A stretch of DNA of 64,000 nt from Agaricicola taiwanensis (GTDB lineage: Bacteria > Pseudomonadota > Alphaproteobacteria > Rhizobiales > Methylopilaceae). Both the position numbers and the translations under genes were made by a program. Under the pieces are notes generated by a model. That model did not search any database. It saw only the letters and a program-made list of their open reading frames with translations, and was not told the origin of the DNA. Location: assembly GCF_014635245.1 (NCBI RefSeq), contig NZ_BMCP01000001.1:1116001-1180000 (forward strand), in the 5' to 3' direction. Each line of letters begins with the position of its first letter. Positions within the stretch are counted from its first letter, which is position 1. This document shows, one piece after another, positions 35,356-44,231 of this stretch.

Positions 35356-36029
35356 GCGGCCGCCTCCCGGTGGGCCAGAAGCGCTTCAGCCATCAGGAGG
35401 TCGTCCGGCCCGTCGATGTCGATGGAGCGGCTGGCCGGCATGACATGGCCGAAGCTCCTGGAGCCGAAGTAGGTCCGGCTGCGAGCCAGGGCCTCCATAT
35501 CGAGCACGTAGACCGCGCCGTTGGGGATGACGACCTCGCCATAGCCCTGGCGATTGTCGATGCTGGAGGCGAGGCCGGGCGGGGGGCTCAGCCGTCCGTC
35601 CGGGGCAAGCGCCTGCTGCCAGGCGGCGGGCTTGGCCGCGGTGACCGACAGCACGGCCTCGGCCTTCCGCTCCCGGAACAGGCGCACCGAAGCGTCCACG
35701 TCCTCAGCCCGCCGGAGCGGAGCGGTTGGAAGCAGCACGCAGAGTTCGGAGGTGCCCAGCGCCTCCGCCGCATGGAGATGGACGTCAATGGCCGAAGCGC
35801 TGTCGGTGGCAAGATGCGCCGGCCGCATGAAGGGCACCTCGACCCCCTCGACCGAGCGCGCCACGGCGGCGATCTCCTCGTCGTCCGTCGAGACCACCAC
35901 GCGGCTGATCTCGCGCGCGGCCAGCGCGCAGCGCAGGCTGTGCACGATCAGCGGCAGGCCAGCCAGCGGCAGCACGTTCTTTCGGGGCAAACCTTTGGAA
36001 CCGCCGCGCGCGGGAACGACGGCGATCAT
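35352..36029 (-). CDS. Acylneuraminate cytidylyltransferase family (CMP-nonulosonate synthetase, NeuA/LegF/PseF type)
   Basis: A 225-residue enzyme. The start VVPARGGSKGLPRKN is the nucleotide-binding motif of NeuA/LegF, then LLPTAPLRRAEDVD and the late SIDIDGPDDLLMAE. It activates a 9-carbon acid with CTP to give the CMP-sugar donor. It is the only stand-alone member of its family in the window and is coupled to the upstream NeuB-type synthase by a 4-base overlap, so legionaminic activation is the likeliest role. Whether it also serves the pseudaminic-type product is open. Confidence 0.87.
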   Translation of the reverse strand: MIAVVPARGGSKGLPRKNVLPLAGLPLIVHSLRCALAAREISRVVVSTDDEEIAAVARSVEGVEVPFMRPAHLATDSASAIDVHLHAAEALGTSELCVLLPTAPLRRAEDVDASVRLFRERKAEAVLSVTAAKPAAWQQALAPDGRLSPPPGLASSIDNRQGYGEVVIPNGAVYVLDMEALARSRTYFGSRSFGHVMPASRSIDIDGPDDLLMAEALLAHREAAA

Positions 36030-37063
36030 TGCGCGGAAAGGTCCTGCCAGGACAGAAGCTCATCGGCGGCGATGTCGCGCGTTGCCGTGCGGCCCACGAT
36101 GAGGTGATCCATGTTGGGCGCGATGCCGCGGCCGGGCCGCTTGTAGTCGAGATCGTCCGCCGTCAGCCGCTCGCCCTTCTTCACGTCGCGCGCGGCGACG
36201 ATGGAGCGGCGGAACTCGGCCCTGCGGGAAACCTCGGCGTCGGTCAATGTGCGCCTCGGCCTGCCGAGCGCGGCATGGACGCGATCGCGGCCCCGGCAGA
36301 TGGCCTCCATTTCCGGCATGTCGGCGGAGATCTTGTGATCCCAGCCGAACATGGTCTTGTCGAGCGTGAAGTGTTTTTCCAGCACCACCGCACCGCGCGC
36401 AAAGGAGCCGATCGCGATCTCCGGCCCGAGCGTATGGTCGGAAAAGCCGACGGGATAATCGAAGGCCTCCCGCAGCATGTCCATGTTGAGGAGATTCACC
36501 GCCTCATCCGGCGGCGGATAGAGTCCTAGGCAATGCAGGATCACGATCTCCGAGGCCTTGGCCTCCTCGAGCGTGCGCACCGCGTGGTCGATTTCCTCCA
36601 GCGTGCTGAAGCCGGTGGAGACGATCACCGGCAGACCCGTGCCGGCGGCGTGCCGCAGGAGATAGTCGGACACGAGGTCCATGGAGGCGATCTTGATGAA
36701 GGGCGCACCAAAGGCGACGAGATCATCCACTTGTTCCGGCGTGAACGGCGTGCTGCAGAAGTCGATGCCGATTTCCTTGCAGAAGCCCGCGAGCTCGCTC
36801 ATCGCCTCGCGATGGACCTTGAACTCCGCCATGATCTCCTTGAGAGTATAATCCTTGCGCTCGCGGTAGTCGTCGCCGAGGAATTTGTTCTCCTCGTAGA
36901 CTACCTTGGCGAACAGGCCCTCATCCCAGCTCTGGAACTTAGCGGCGTCGCAGCCGATCTCCTTGGCCGCCAGAATCATCTTCCGCGCCAGGTCGAGGTC
37001 CCCATTGTGATTGGCCCCGATCTCGGCAATCACATAGGGACGCATTCCATGGGAAAACATCAT
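36026..37063 (-). CDS. NeuB-family nonulosonic acid synthase (legionaminic acid synthase by context)
   Basis: About 345 residues from the ATG at 37063; a second ATG at 37060 has better spacing to the GAGAGG ribosome site and may be the real start. YVIAEIGANHNGDLDLA, AAKFQSWDEG, FCSTPFTPEQVD and IVSTGFSTLEEID mark the NeuB barrel. A C-terminal SAF domain starts near residue 275 (RRSIVAARDVKKGERLTADDL). It lies seven bases after the NeuD-like gene and is coupled to the cytidylyltransferase. With LegB, LegC and PtmE types nearby, legionaminic acid synthase is the best reading. Confidence 0.86.
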   Translation of the reverse strand: MMFSHGMRPYVIAEIGANHNGDLDLARKMILAAKEIGCDAAKFQSWDEGLFAKVVYEENKFLGDDYRERKDYTLKEIMAEFKVHREAMSELAGFCKEIGIDFCSTPFTPEQVDDLVAFGAPFIKIASMDLVSDYLLRHAAGTGLPVIVSTGFSTLEEIDHAVRTLEEAKASEIVILHCLGLYPPPDEAVNLLNMDMLREAFDYPVGFSDHTLGPEIAIGSFARGAVVLEKHFTLDKTMFGWDHKISADMPEMEAICRGRDRVHAALGRPRRTLTDAEVSRRAEFRRSIVAARDVKKGERLTADDLDYKRPGRGIAPNMDHLIVGRTATRDIAADELLSWQDLSAQ

Positions 37064-37070
37064 TTTCCTC

Positions 37071-37640
37071 TCATGAGGTGCGCGGTGCCAGGCTTGCCGC
37101 GCGTACAAAACCATGTGCCCTGACCGCCTGTTGAGGTAGAACAACAGCCCCGGCACCAATCATCGCGTAGGCGCCAACGTAACCGCCGCCGAGAACGATT
37201 GCCCCGGGAGCGATATGCGCTCCAGCTTCGATGACGGAATCATGCTCGACGATGGCGCCGCTGTTTATGATCGTGAAGCGGCCGATGTGTGCTTCGGCAT
37301 TGATGATCGCACCTGGCATGATGTGGGCGCCGTCTTCTACGGTCGCGCTCGGCGAAACCATGGCTCGGGGATGAATGATCGCCGGCATTTCGCGACCCTG
37401 CGCCAGCTTCTCGAAAAATGTGACCCGCTTGAGCAGCCCGTCAGGCGTTACGCCGCCGAGGCCAAGCACGAATGGAAGGTCGGCGACAGACTGAAGATCA
37501 CTGTCCTTCTCGATCCATTCCGCGTCCAGCCAATCCGCCTTCTGCGGATCGCAGTAGACGGCCACAGTGTGTCCAGCTTCTCTGAGCCCGTCAGTCACAA
37601 CCTTGGCATGGCCACCCGCGCCGACCAGGCAGACGCGCAT
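37071..37640 (-). CDS. NeuD/PglD/LegH-type sugar N-acetyltransferase
   Basis: About 189 residues from the ATG at 37640 (TGATG overlap with the aminotransferase stop; the upstream open frame is not used). N-terminal Rossmann-like substrate domain with VCLVGAGGHAKVV. C-terminal hexapeptide helix, for example HIMPGAIINAEAHIG and HIAPGAIVLGGGYVG. The catalytic histidine is probably in AIVEHDSVIE. PglD/LegH enzymes acetylate the 4-amino group of the bacillosamine precursor made by the aminotransferase just upstream. NeuD-type O-acetylation of a sialic acid is the alternative. Confidence 0.83.
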   Translation of the reverse strand: MRVCLVGAGGHAKVVTDGLREAGHTVAVYCDPQKADWLDAEWIEKDSDLQSVADLPFVLGLGGVTPDGLLKRVTFFEKLAQGREMPAIIHPRAMVSPSATVEDGAHIMPGAIINAEAHIGRFTIINSGAIVEHDSVIEAGAHIAPGAIVLGGGYVGAYAMIGAGAVVLPQQAVRAHGFVRAASLAPRTS

Positions 37641-38782
37641 CACGCCGCTTTTTCTCGGGTGATTGGAGCGCCCTGCCAAAGGGCAATCGCGTTCAGAACC
37701 CGGCTCTGCTGCTCGTCCGTCAGTGAGGAGGAGCAGGGCAGCGACACCACAACGCCGGAAAGCGAGTGCGAAAGGCCGCTCAGATAGGTCCTGCATCCAG
37801 CCCACGGCGCCTGGGCCGACAGGGAACGCCAGAATATCCGGCTCTCGATGCCTTCCTGAGCCAGCGTCGAAACCAGCGCATGGGCACCCGCTTCGTCCGC
37901 GACCCGGACATTGTAAAGCCAGCAGGAGCTCTCCGAATGGTCGGGCCGCGGCATGGCGGCCATATCGGTGCGGTCCCGCAAGGCCTCGTCATAGCGCCCG
38001 GCGATGGCACGTTTGCTCGCCACCATTTCGGACAGCCGTTCCATTTGAGCAAGGCCAACGGCCGCGTTCAGATTGGTCATGCGATAATTATAGCCGACCG
38101 CATCATGAATGTAGTCCGTACCGGGGCGCGCCTGGGTGGAGCGGTGGCGCACACGGCGGGCGACCTCCTCATCATCCGTCAGCACCATGCCACCGCCGCC
38201 GGCGGTCACTGTCTTGTTTCCGTTGAACGAAAAGGTTGAAACGGACCCGAAGGATCCACAGGGGCGCCCCTTGTAGGAGGCGCCGATTGCACCCGCAGCA
38301 TCCTCGATAAGCGGCACGCCTGCAGTGGCACAGATGGCGGCGAGAGCGTCCATATCCGCCGCATGGCCCACGGGATCGACGGCAATGACAGCCTTGATCG
38401 TCGCGTCATCGGACAAGGCCTGCCGCACCAGATCCGGCGATAGCGCCCAATCGGTTGGGTTGACGTCCACGAACACGGGGATGGCGCCTGCATGAGCCAC
38501 CGCATTGGCTGTCGCCGCGAAGGTCCAGTCCGGCACGATCACCTTGTCACCGGGCAAAATCCCCACGCTGAGAAGCGCCAGGTGGATGGCGGCGGTGCCA
38601 TTGACGGTGGCCACGGCGAAGCGCCGGCCGGTAAGCTGCGCCAGAGACTGCTCGAGTGCCAGAACTTCAGGTCCGGCCGACGACACCCAGTTGTCCTCGA
38701 TGCACCGTGTCAGAAGTTCCAGTTCCCGGCCGCGAAGGTCGGGGACGGAAAGCGGAATGCGCGTTGGGTGATGGGATGTCAT
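37640..38782 (-). CDS. legC: Sugar 4-aminotransferase, LegC/PglE type (DegT family)
   Basis: About 380 residues from the ATG at 38782; a further ATG at 38800 is possible. The LegC marks are CIEDNWVSSAGPEV near the start and the PLP-lysine segment STFSFNGNKTVTAGGGGM (Lys190). LIEDAAGAIGASYKGR is the usual PLP/DegT strand. It aminates C4 of the 4-keto sugar made by the LegB enzyme, which is encoded divergently about 1.1 kb away. It is the first gene of the 26-gene minus-strand operon; a 10-base inverted repeat at 38895-38917 lies upstream. Confidence 0.85.
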   Translation of the reverse strand: MTSHHPTRIPLSVPDLRGRELELLTRCIEDNWVSSAGPEVLALEQSLAQLTGRRFAVATVNGTAAIHLALLSVGILPGDKVIVPDWTFAATANAVAHAGAIPVFVDVNPTDWALSPDLVRQALSDDATIKAVIAVDPVGHAADMDALAAICATAGVPLIEDAAGAIGASYKGRPCGSFGSVSTFSFNGNKTVTAGGGGMVLTDDEEVARRVRHRSTQARPGTDYIHDAVGYNYRMTNLNAAVGLAQMERLSEMVASKRAIAGRYDEALRDRTDMAAMPRPDHSESSCWLYNVRVADEAGAHALVSTLAQEGIESRIFWRSLSAQAPWAGCRTYLSGLSHSLSGVVVSLPCSSSLTDEQQSRVLNAIALWQGAPITREKAA

Positions 38783-38894
38783 AGAGGAGGGGGTGCGCAA
38801 TAGCTACCGCACAGCGGGTGAAATCCAGCCATCCCACTGCGCGACACGTCTTCAGGAAAGTGGCGTACACCCGGTTTGTTTGGCTGGTCAAGAT

Positions 38895-38917
38895 GCATGT
38901 TCATGCTATGAACATGC
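38895..38917. promoter_or_regulatory. Perfect 10-base inverted repeat between divergent glycan operons, probable operator
   Basis: Arms GCATGTTCAT and ATGAACATGC separated by GCT. It lies in the space between legC (minus) and the aldo/keto reductase gene (plus). On the minus strand a TTGACC hexamer (38891-38886) follows almost directly, which could be a -35 box, so the repeat would sit where an activator binds. On the plus strand it would be in the leader of the reductase gene. The repeat is seen; a dimeric regulator controlling both operons is inference. Confidence 0.5.
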
Positions 38918-38931
38918 CACTCGAAACAGGG

Positions 38932-39870
38932 ATGCTTTTCTCGATCATGATGCTCTCCGCGCCTGAAAGCGAGCCGAGGCGTGCGGCTCTCGCGTTGGGC
39001 ACTGTCCAGCTTGGGCTGCCTTATGGAGTCGCCAACAGCGATGGCATGCCTGATGAAGCGGGCGCTTTTCAGGTCCTCGATGCCGCTTACGCCGCAGGTA
39101 TCACCGCGTTCGACACTGCAAGAGTCTATGGTGAAGCTGAAGCGCGCATCGGTAGCTGGTTGAGAAGCCGCCCGGGAGCGTCTCCTGTCATCATCACCAA
39201 GCTTCCTGCCGTGCAGGCGGGATCGGACGACGAGCGCCGCGGCTCTATCCGCGACAATCTCAACCTGTCGCGGCGCATGCTTGGTGTGGGGCGGCTCCAA
39301 ATGGTTATGGCGCATCGTGGCACCGATCTGCTTGACCCTCTGGTCTCCGACGAACTCCAAGCCGCCGTGGACAGAGGTGAGATTACAGCTATCGGCGGCT
39401 CGTTCTATACGGCGGAAGAGGCTTTGCAGGTCATGGCTGTGCGAGATCTCGCAGGACTGCAGCTGCCGCTCAGCGCGGTCGACACCCGCGCGGTCAACTC
39501 TGGAGTTCTGACAGCGGCTTCCGAAAGGGGAACGGAGGTCTTCGCCCGCTCGGTGTTCCTGCAGGGTGCGCTGCTGATGCCGCCGGATCGATTGCCGCCT
39601 CATCTCGCGCCATTGGCTGCAGTGATCCGCGAGCTGGACGGCTTGGCCCTGCGATGGCAGATCCCGATCGCTCATCTTCTTCTGCTGTTCCTGCGTGAGC
39701 TGCAAGGTGTGTCATACATCGTGGTGGGCGTGGAACGAGGCGATCAGTTGGCCTCCCATTTAGAGGCTATGACACGCCCTCCGCTCAGCGCGGAACAGCG
39801 ACAGCGCCTCAATGAACTTGGCGAGGACCTGCCGAGATCGGTGCTTGATCCATCGCAATGGCCCCGTTAG
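38932..39870 (+). CDS. Aldo/keto reductase
   Basis: About 312 residues from the ATG at 38932; the exact start is uncertain because several ATG codons follow one another and the frame is open to 38818. LALGTVQLGLPYGVA and AAYAAGITAFDTARVYGEAE carry the active-site Asp and Tyr, ITKLPAV the Lys, and ERGTEVFARSVFLQGALL is the late barrel strand. Proteins of this AKR branch recur in flagellin- and capsule-sugar loci beside legionaminic genes. It may reduce a keto-sugar intermediate, or it may serve an unrelated carbonyl. It is followed after 41 bases by the LegB-type gene. Confidence 0.8.
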   Translation: MLFSIMMLSAPESEPRRAALALGTVQLGLPYGVANSDGMPDEAGAFQVLDAAYAAGITAFDTARVYGEAEARIGSWLRSRPGASPVIITKLPAVQAGSDDERRGSIRDNLNLSRRMLGVGRLQMVMAHRGTDLLDPLVSDELQAAVDRGEITAIGGSFYTAEEALQVMAVRDLAGLQLPLSAVDTRAVNSGVLTAASERGTEVFARSVFLQGALLMPPDRLPPHLAPLAAVIRELDGLALRWQIPIAHLLLLFLRELQGVSYIVVGVERGDQLASHLEAMTRPPLSAEQRQRLNELGEDLPRSVLDPSQWPR

Positions 39871-39911
39871 AGGCCTTCACATCGGCCGTCGAGCCAAGGA
39901 GAGGATGACGC

Positions 39912-40919
39912 GTGCGCTACCAGGGAAAGAAGATTGTCGTGACGGGTGCCGACGGCTTCATCGGTTCTCACGTCACGGCGCAGCTGGTTGCCGCCGGTGC
40001 GCAGGTGACCGCTCTTGCCCTCTACAACTCCTTCGACAGCAATGGCTGGCTGGACGACTTGCCAGCGGATGTGCGTGATGGTGTCAACATCGTACGCGGA
40101 GACGTCCGTGATGCGGGCTTCGTCATGCGGTTGCTCAAGGGGCAGGAGATCTGCCTGCACCTCGCGGCTTTGATCGCCATCCCCTATTCCTATGAAGCGC
40201 CAGAATCCTACGTGGCTACAAACGTGACGGGTACGCTCAATGTGCTTGAGGCCGCCCGCGCCCATGGGCTGGCGCGTGTGGTGCATACCTCGACAAGCGA
40301 GGTCTATGGATCGGCACGCACAACGCCAATGGATGAAAGCCATCCGCTGCAGGGCCAGTCACCATATTCGGCATCCAAGATCGGCGCCGATATGATGGCG
40401 GAGGCTTTCGCTCGTTCCTTCGACCTGCCGGTGGTGACGCTTCGCCCGTTCAACACCTTCGGTCCGCGCCAGAGCGAACGTGCGGTAATATCATCGCTGA
40501 TCCGTCAGGTTGTCGATCCCGCGTGCGACGTGATCCGGGTGGGCGACCTGTCGCCGAAGCGCGATTTCACCTTCGTCAGCGACACAGCCGCGGCCTTTCT
40601 TGCGTTGGCGGCAGCGGATGATCTGGCCTATGGCGAGGCCTACAACGGCGGCACCGGACGGTTCGTCTCCATTCAGGAAACGCTTGATGCCATCATCGCC
40701 ATCACGGGATCGAACAAGCCGGTCGAGATCGAGGCAAGCCGCAGGCGGCCGGGCAGTTCTGAGGTCTGGGAGCTTCTGGCAGACAACCGCAAGATCCTGC
40801 GGGCGGCCGGATGGGCGCCACAGGTGTCGTTGGAGGAAGGTCTTGCGCAAACCGTGGCGTGGTGGAAAGAGCGCATCACCTCCGGGCAGACCCGCCGCGA
40901 TATCGGCTATATGAGATAG
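39912..40919 (+). CDS. legB: NAD-dependent 4,6-dehydratase, LegB type
   Basis: A 335-residue extended short-chain dehydrogenase with GTG start (AGAGG ribosome site). VTGADGFIGSHVTAQL followed by LYNSFDSNGWLDDLP is the LegB-specific opening. TSEVYGSA and the catalytic YSASK motif follow. LegB removes water across C4-C6 of UDP- or GDP-GlcNAc with retention at C5, the first committed legionaminic step, handing its product to LegC. Unlike LegC it is on the plus strand. A LegG-type hydrolysing 2-epimerase, needed later in the route, is not found in the window. Confidence 0.88.
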   Translation: MRYQGKKIVVTGADGFIGSHVTAQLVAAGAQVTALALYNSFDSNGWLDDLPADVRDGVNIVRGDVRDAGFVMRLLKGQEICLHLAALIAIPYSYEAPESYVATNVTGTLNVLEAARAHGLARVVHTSTSEVYGSARTTPMDESHPLQGQSPYSASKIGADMMAEAFARSFDLPVVTLRPFNTFGPRQSERAVISSLIRQVVDPACDVIRVGDLSPKRDFTFVSDTAAAFLALAAADDLAYGEAYNGGTGRFVSIQETLDAIIAITGSNKPVEIEASRRRPGSSEVWELLADNRKILRAAGWAPQVSLEEGLAQTVAWWKERITSGQTRRDIGYMR

Positions 40920-40934
40920 GCCGGAGGGAAAGCC

Positions 40935-42809
40935 ATGTGTGGGATTGCTGGCGTCGTTGATCCCGCGGGACTCGATGGCGACACCCTGGCACCGCGCCTT
41001 GACGCCGCGCTGCAACGACTTTCCCATCGCGGCCCCGACGGCAGCGGCACCTGGTCGGATGCGCGCTGCATGCTTGGTCATCGCCGGCTGTCCATCGTCG
41101 ATCTGTCCGAGGCCGGCCGCCAGCCCATGCTGCGAGGCGGTCTGGCCGTCAGCTTCAATGGCATGATCTACAATTATCGCGACCTCAGGCAGCAGCTTGA
41201 GGAGCGCGGCGAGCGATTTTCCTCCGACACCGACACGGAGGTCATCCTCGCGGGCTGGTGCCAGTACGGGCCCGATCTCCTGTTGCGGCTCGACGGCATG
41301 TTCGCCTTCGCGATCTGGGATGCCGGGGAACGGCAGCTGTGGCTGGCGCGTGACCGCTTCGGCAAGAAGCCCTTGCTTTGGAGCAAAACTCCCGATGGTG
41401 TGGTCTTTGCTTCGGATCTTCGTGCCCTGCAGCAATTGATGGGCACGCGCGGAGAGATCGATCCTGAAGCTCTCTCCGCCTATCTGTCGCTGAAATATGT
41501 TCCCGAGCCCCTCTCCATCCTCAAGGGCGTCGCCAAGGTTGCGCCAGGTCATGTCGTGCGCATCGACCGCGACGGAGCCGTGAGCCGCCGCTGGTATCAG
41601 GCAAAGCCTGATGACATCGCCGCGCGGCTCGCGCCACAGGACCGCGCGCCCTATATCCGCCACCTCGTGGAGGAGGCGGTACAGGCACGTATGGTGGCGG
41701 ATGTGCCGCTTGGCGCCTTTTTGTCCGGCGGCATTGATTCCGCCGTCGTGGCCGCAGCGGCGGGACCTGGTGTGCGCACCTTCACCGTCGGCTTCGAAGG
41801 TGTGGCGGCCTATTATGAGGAGCGCCCTCAGGCGCGGGAGACGGCGCGGCACCTCGGCACCGAGCATGTGGAGATCGCCGTCGACGCTGCCGAGGCCATC
41901 GGGGCCATCGATCGCGTGTTCGACGGACTCGATGAGCCCTTTGGCGACAGCTCTGCTGTGCCGGCCTACATCGTGTCGCGGGAGATCCGGAGGCATGCAA
42001 CCGTGGCGCTCTCGGGCGATGGTGGCGACGAGGTCTTCGGCGGCTATCGCCGCCATCAGGGAGAACTCTACGCCGGGCGCTGGAGCGCCCTGCCGCTGGG
42101 CCTGCGCCGCGGGGCCAAAGGGCTGATCGACCTGATGCCGGAGAGCAAGGACAGCTGGCTCAGCGAACGTCTGCGTCGTCTGCGCCGCTTTGCCGCCGCG
42201 GCCTCCTTTTCCGATGCCCAGCGGCAGGCGCAGTGGATCCGGGCCCTTGATGAGGCGGAGGTCGCCGGACTGGCGGGATCTCCGGCTTACGATGTGGCCG
42301 ACCTCGTCGCGCGCTGGCAGAGGGAGTCGGGCGCCGCGAGCAGCATAGACAAGACCCTTTATGCCGACCTCAATATCGTGCTGCCGGGGGATATGCTGCC
42401 TAAGGTGGATCGCATGGGCATGGCCAATGCCTTGGAGGTGCGTTCGCCCCTTCTGGACCACCGGCTGGTTGAAGCAGCGCTTGCCTTTCCGCCTGAGGCC
42501 AAGGTGGCGCCAGGACGTGGCAAGGCGGTGCTGCGGGACGCATTCGCCGATCGGTTGCCGGCCGGTGTTTTGGCACGCCCGAAGAAGGGCTTTGAAATTC
42601 CGGTGGCGCAATGGCTGCTGGGGCCACTGCGCGAGATGGCGGAAGAAGCCGTCACGCCCTCCGCTCTTGCCTTCATGGGGCTGGAGGAAAGCGATCTTGG
42701 CCGGCAATGGCTATCCGACCTTCAGGCCAAGCGCCGGGATACCGCCGAGCGTGTCTGGGTGTTGCTGTCCCTATGGCAATGGATGCACCGCCAGCAACAG
42801 CCGCTCTGA
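40935..42809 (+). CDS. Asparagine synthetase, glutamine-hydrolysing (AsnB/WbpS type)
   Basis: A 624-residue amidotransferase. It starts MCGIAGVVDP, so the glutaminase nucleophile Cys2 is present. SFNGMIYNYRDLR is the second glutaminase segment and GAFLSGGIDSAVVAAAA is the ATP-pyrophosphatase loop. LPKVDRMGMANALEVRSPLLDHRLVE is the synthetase C-terminal block. A good ribosome site (GGAGGGAAAGCC) lies before the ATG. In polysaccharide loci such enzymes (WbpS-like) convert uronic acids to uronamides; the wbpB-D-E genes in the window could supply the acid. It may also be a plain asparagine synthetase. Confidence 0.87.
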   Translation: MCGIAGVVDPAGLDGDTLAPRLDAALQRLSHRGPDGSGTWSDARCMLGHRRLSIVDLSEAGRQPMLRGGLAVSFNGMIYNYRDLRQQLEERGERFSSDTDTEVILAGWCQYGPDLLLRLDGMFAFAIWDAGERQLWLARDRFGKKPLLWSKTPDGVVFASDLRALQQLMGTRGEIDPEALSAYLSLKYVPEPLSILKGVAKVAPGHVVRIDRDGAVSRRWYQAKPDDIAARLAPQDRAPYIRHLVEEAVQARMVADVPLGAFLSGGIDSAVVAAAAGPGVRTFTVGFEGVAAYYEERPQARETARHLGTEHVEIAVDAAEAIGAIDRVFDGLDEPFGDSSAVPAYIVSREIRRHATVALSGDGGDEVFGGYRRHQGELYAGRWSALPLGLRRGAKGLIDLMPESKDSWLSERLRRLRRFAAAASFSDAQRQAQWIRALDEAEVAGLAGSPAYDVADLVARWQRESGAASSIDKTLYADLNIVLPGDMLPKVDRMGMANALEVRSPLLDHRLVEAALAFPPEAKVAPGRGKAVLRDAFADRLPAGVLARPKKGFEIPVAQWLLGPLREMAEEAVTPSALAFMGLEESDLGRQWLSDLQAKRRDTAERVWVLLSLWQWMHRQQQPL

Positions 42810-43302
42810 ACTCGGCTGTTTCGGCGTTGATGGCAACTATCGAGGCTGCCTGGTCTCTTCGTCGCCTGGCTTTGCCCCCGACAGCCAGAATGGCCTTCAA
42901 AGACGTCCCGTCCTGCCTCCAGGCGTTAATGTCGCCGCCTCCGGTCGTGCCACATTGGGACGCTGAAGGTTACTGGCTCGTTTTCTTCTTCCTCAAAAAG
43001 CAATCTTTAACCCTAACGCGAAAGTGATTAGTTTCTTTAGAAACAATGATTTTTGAGGGATACCAATGGGTTAGGTGCCATGATACTTTTGTCTTATGTC
43101 TGCAGTCTAAAAAACAGGGTTGCGTTTAAAAGAAGAATATTAGAACACTTGTGAACCATACAGGGATTTGGGTTCCTGTTGGACCTCGGCGGTGCGGACG
43201 CATATTCCGATGCCCCCACGGAGCGGAAGCACCGCCGATCTCTCCTCCCATCTAGACCGCTATACAGGTGACCGCCGCCCGTCCTCGGGATAGAGTGCTG
43301 CC
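42810..43302. other. Intergenic region, AT-rich in its middle
   Basis: A 493-base stretch between the asparagine synthetase and the polyphosphate kinase genes. No open frame in it has a ribosome site or family resemblance. From about 42980 to 43170 the sequence is much richer in AT than the rest of the window. It contains a short perfect inverted repeat, GTTTCT-TT-AGAAAC (43031-43044). It probably holds the promoter region for the kinase group and marks the right edge of the nonulosonate locus. Confidence 0.5.
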
Positions 43303-44223
43303 ATGATCTCAGGCAGACCCATGGCTCAGAAGTCAGACAGCATTCAGGACAGCGTCCACGATACCTCCGGCATCGAAGTGGTTGTCGACGGCGCCGCCGT
43401 TGACCTCGATGCCCAGCCCCTCCCAAAAGCCATCGAAAAACGGGCCTTTCGCAGCGGAGGCTTTCCCTATCCGGCCATGAAGCGAAAGCCCTATGAGAAA
43501 GAGCTGCGCCGGCTGCAGATTGATCTGCTGAAGCTGCAGGCGCAGCTGCACAGCAGCGGCCGCCGTCTTGTCGTCGTGTTCGAAGGACGGGATTCAGCGG
43601 GCAAGGGAGGAACGATCAGCCGATTCACCCAACATCTGAACCCGCGCTCGGCACGTGTGGTCGCGCTCCCAAAACCCAGCGACGTGGAGCGGGGGCAATG
43701 GTATTTCCAGCGCTATGTCAGCCATCTCCCGACAAGCGGCGAGATCGTTCTGTTCGATCGCTCCTGGTACAACCGCGCGGTAGTCGAGCCGGTGATGGGC
43801 TTCTGCAAGCCTGCGGATACAAGGCGCTTTTTTCATGAAGCTCCCCGCTTTGAAGCGATGTTGATCGAATCCGGGATCATCCTGATCAAGTTTTGGCTCA
43901 CGGTCGGCCGGGAGATGCAATTGACACGGCTCCACGCGCGCCGCCACGACCCGTTGAAGCAATGGAAGCTGTCCCCCATCGACTACGCCGGCCTTCCCAA
44001 ATGGGAGGCCTACACCGAGGCCGCGGAGGCCATGTTTGACGCGACCCACACTGCGGAGGCGCCTTGGACCGTCGTGCGCGCCAACGATAAGCGACGCCTG
44101 CGCATCGCATGCCTGCGGCACGTCCTCACGGTAGCGGGTCAGGCGCCTTTCGACGGCAAGGCGCCGGATCCAAAGATCGCCTTTGATGCCGCAGCCTATC
44201 GCGCGGCAGGCCACACCCCGTGA
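43303..44223 (+). CDS. ppk2: Polyphosphate kinase 2 (PPK2)
   Basis: A 306-residue kinase; a second start at 43321 is possible. Walker A EGRDSAGKGG (residues 94-103), the lid DRSWYNRAVVEPVMGF and the segment SPIDYAGLPKWEAYTEA are diagnostic of class I PPK2. These enzymes use polyphosphate to phosphorylate nucleoside diphosphates (or the reverse). The length is that of single-domain class I members. The gene starts a plus-strand group with a secreted protein and a periplasmic superoxide dismutase, which suggests a stress setting, although no shared regulator is seen. Confidence 0.92.
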   Translation: MISGRPMAQKSDSIQDSVHDTSGIEVVVDGAAVDLDAQPLPKAIEKRAFRSGGFPYPAMKRKPYEKELRRLQIDLLKLQAQLHSSGRRLVVVFEGRDSAGKGGTISRFTQHLNPRSARVVALPKPSDVERGQWYFQRYVSHLPTSGEIVLFDRSWYNRAVVEPVMGFCKPADTRRFFHEAPRFEAMLIESGIILIKFWLTVGREMQLTRLHARRHDPLKQWKLSPIDYAGLPKWEAYTEAAEAMFDATHTAEAPWTVVRANDKRRLRIACLRHVLTVAGQAPFDGKAPDPKIAFDAAAYRAAGHTP

Positions 44224-44231
44224 GGCAATCA

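Noticed and set aside
38895-38917. LexA-type SOS box reading of the inverted repeat (GTTC-N7-GAAC)
   Set aside because: Alphaproteobacterial LexA boxes are direct repeats (GTTC-N7-GTTC); the extended 10-base arms fit another regulator better.
40491-42707. A 738-codon open frame on the minus strand opposite the asparagine synthetase
   Set aside because: The plus-strand gene has full catalytic motifs and a ribosome site. The antisense frame is a by-product of high GC and has no family resemblance.
43094-43426. A minus-strand open frame of 110 codons overlapping the ppk2 start
   Set aside because: No ribosome site, Arg/Ser-rich translation, and it runs into the AT-rich non-coding segment.
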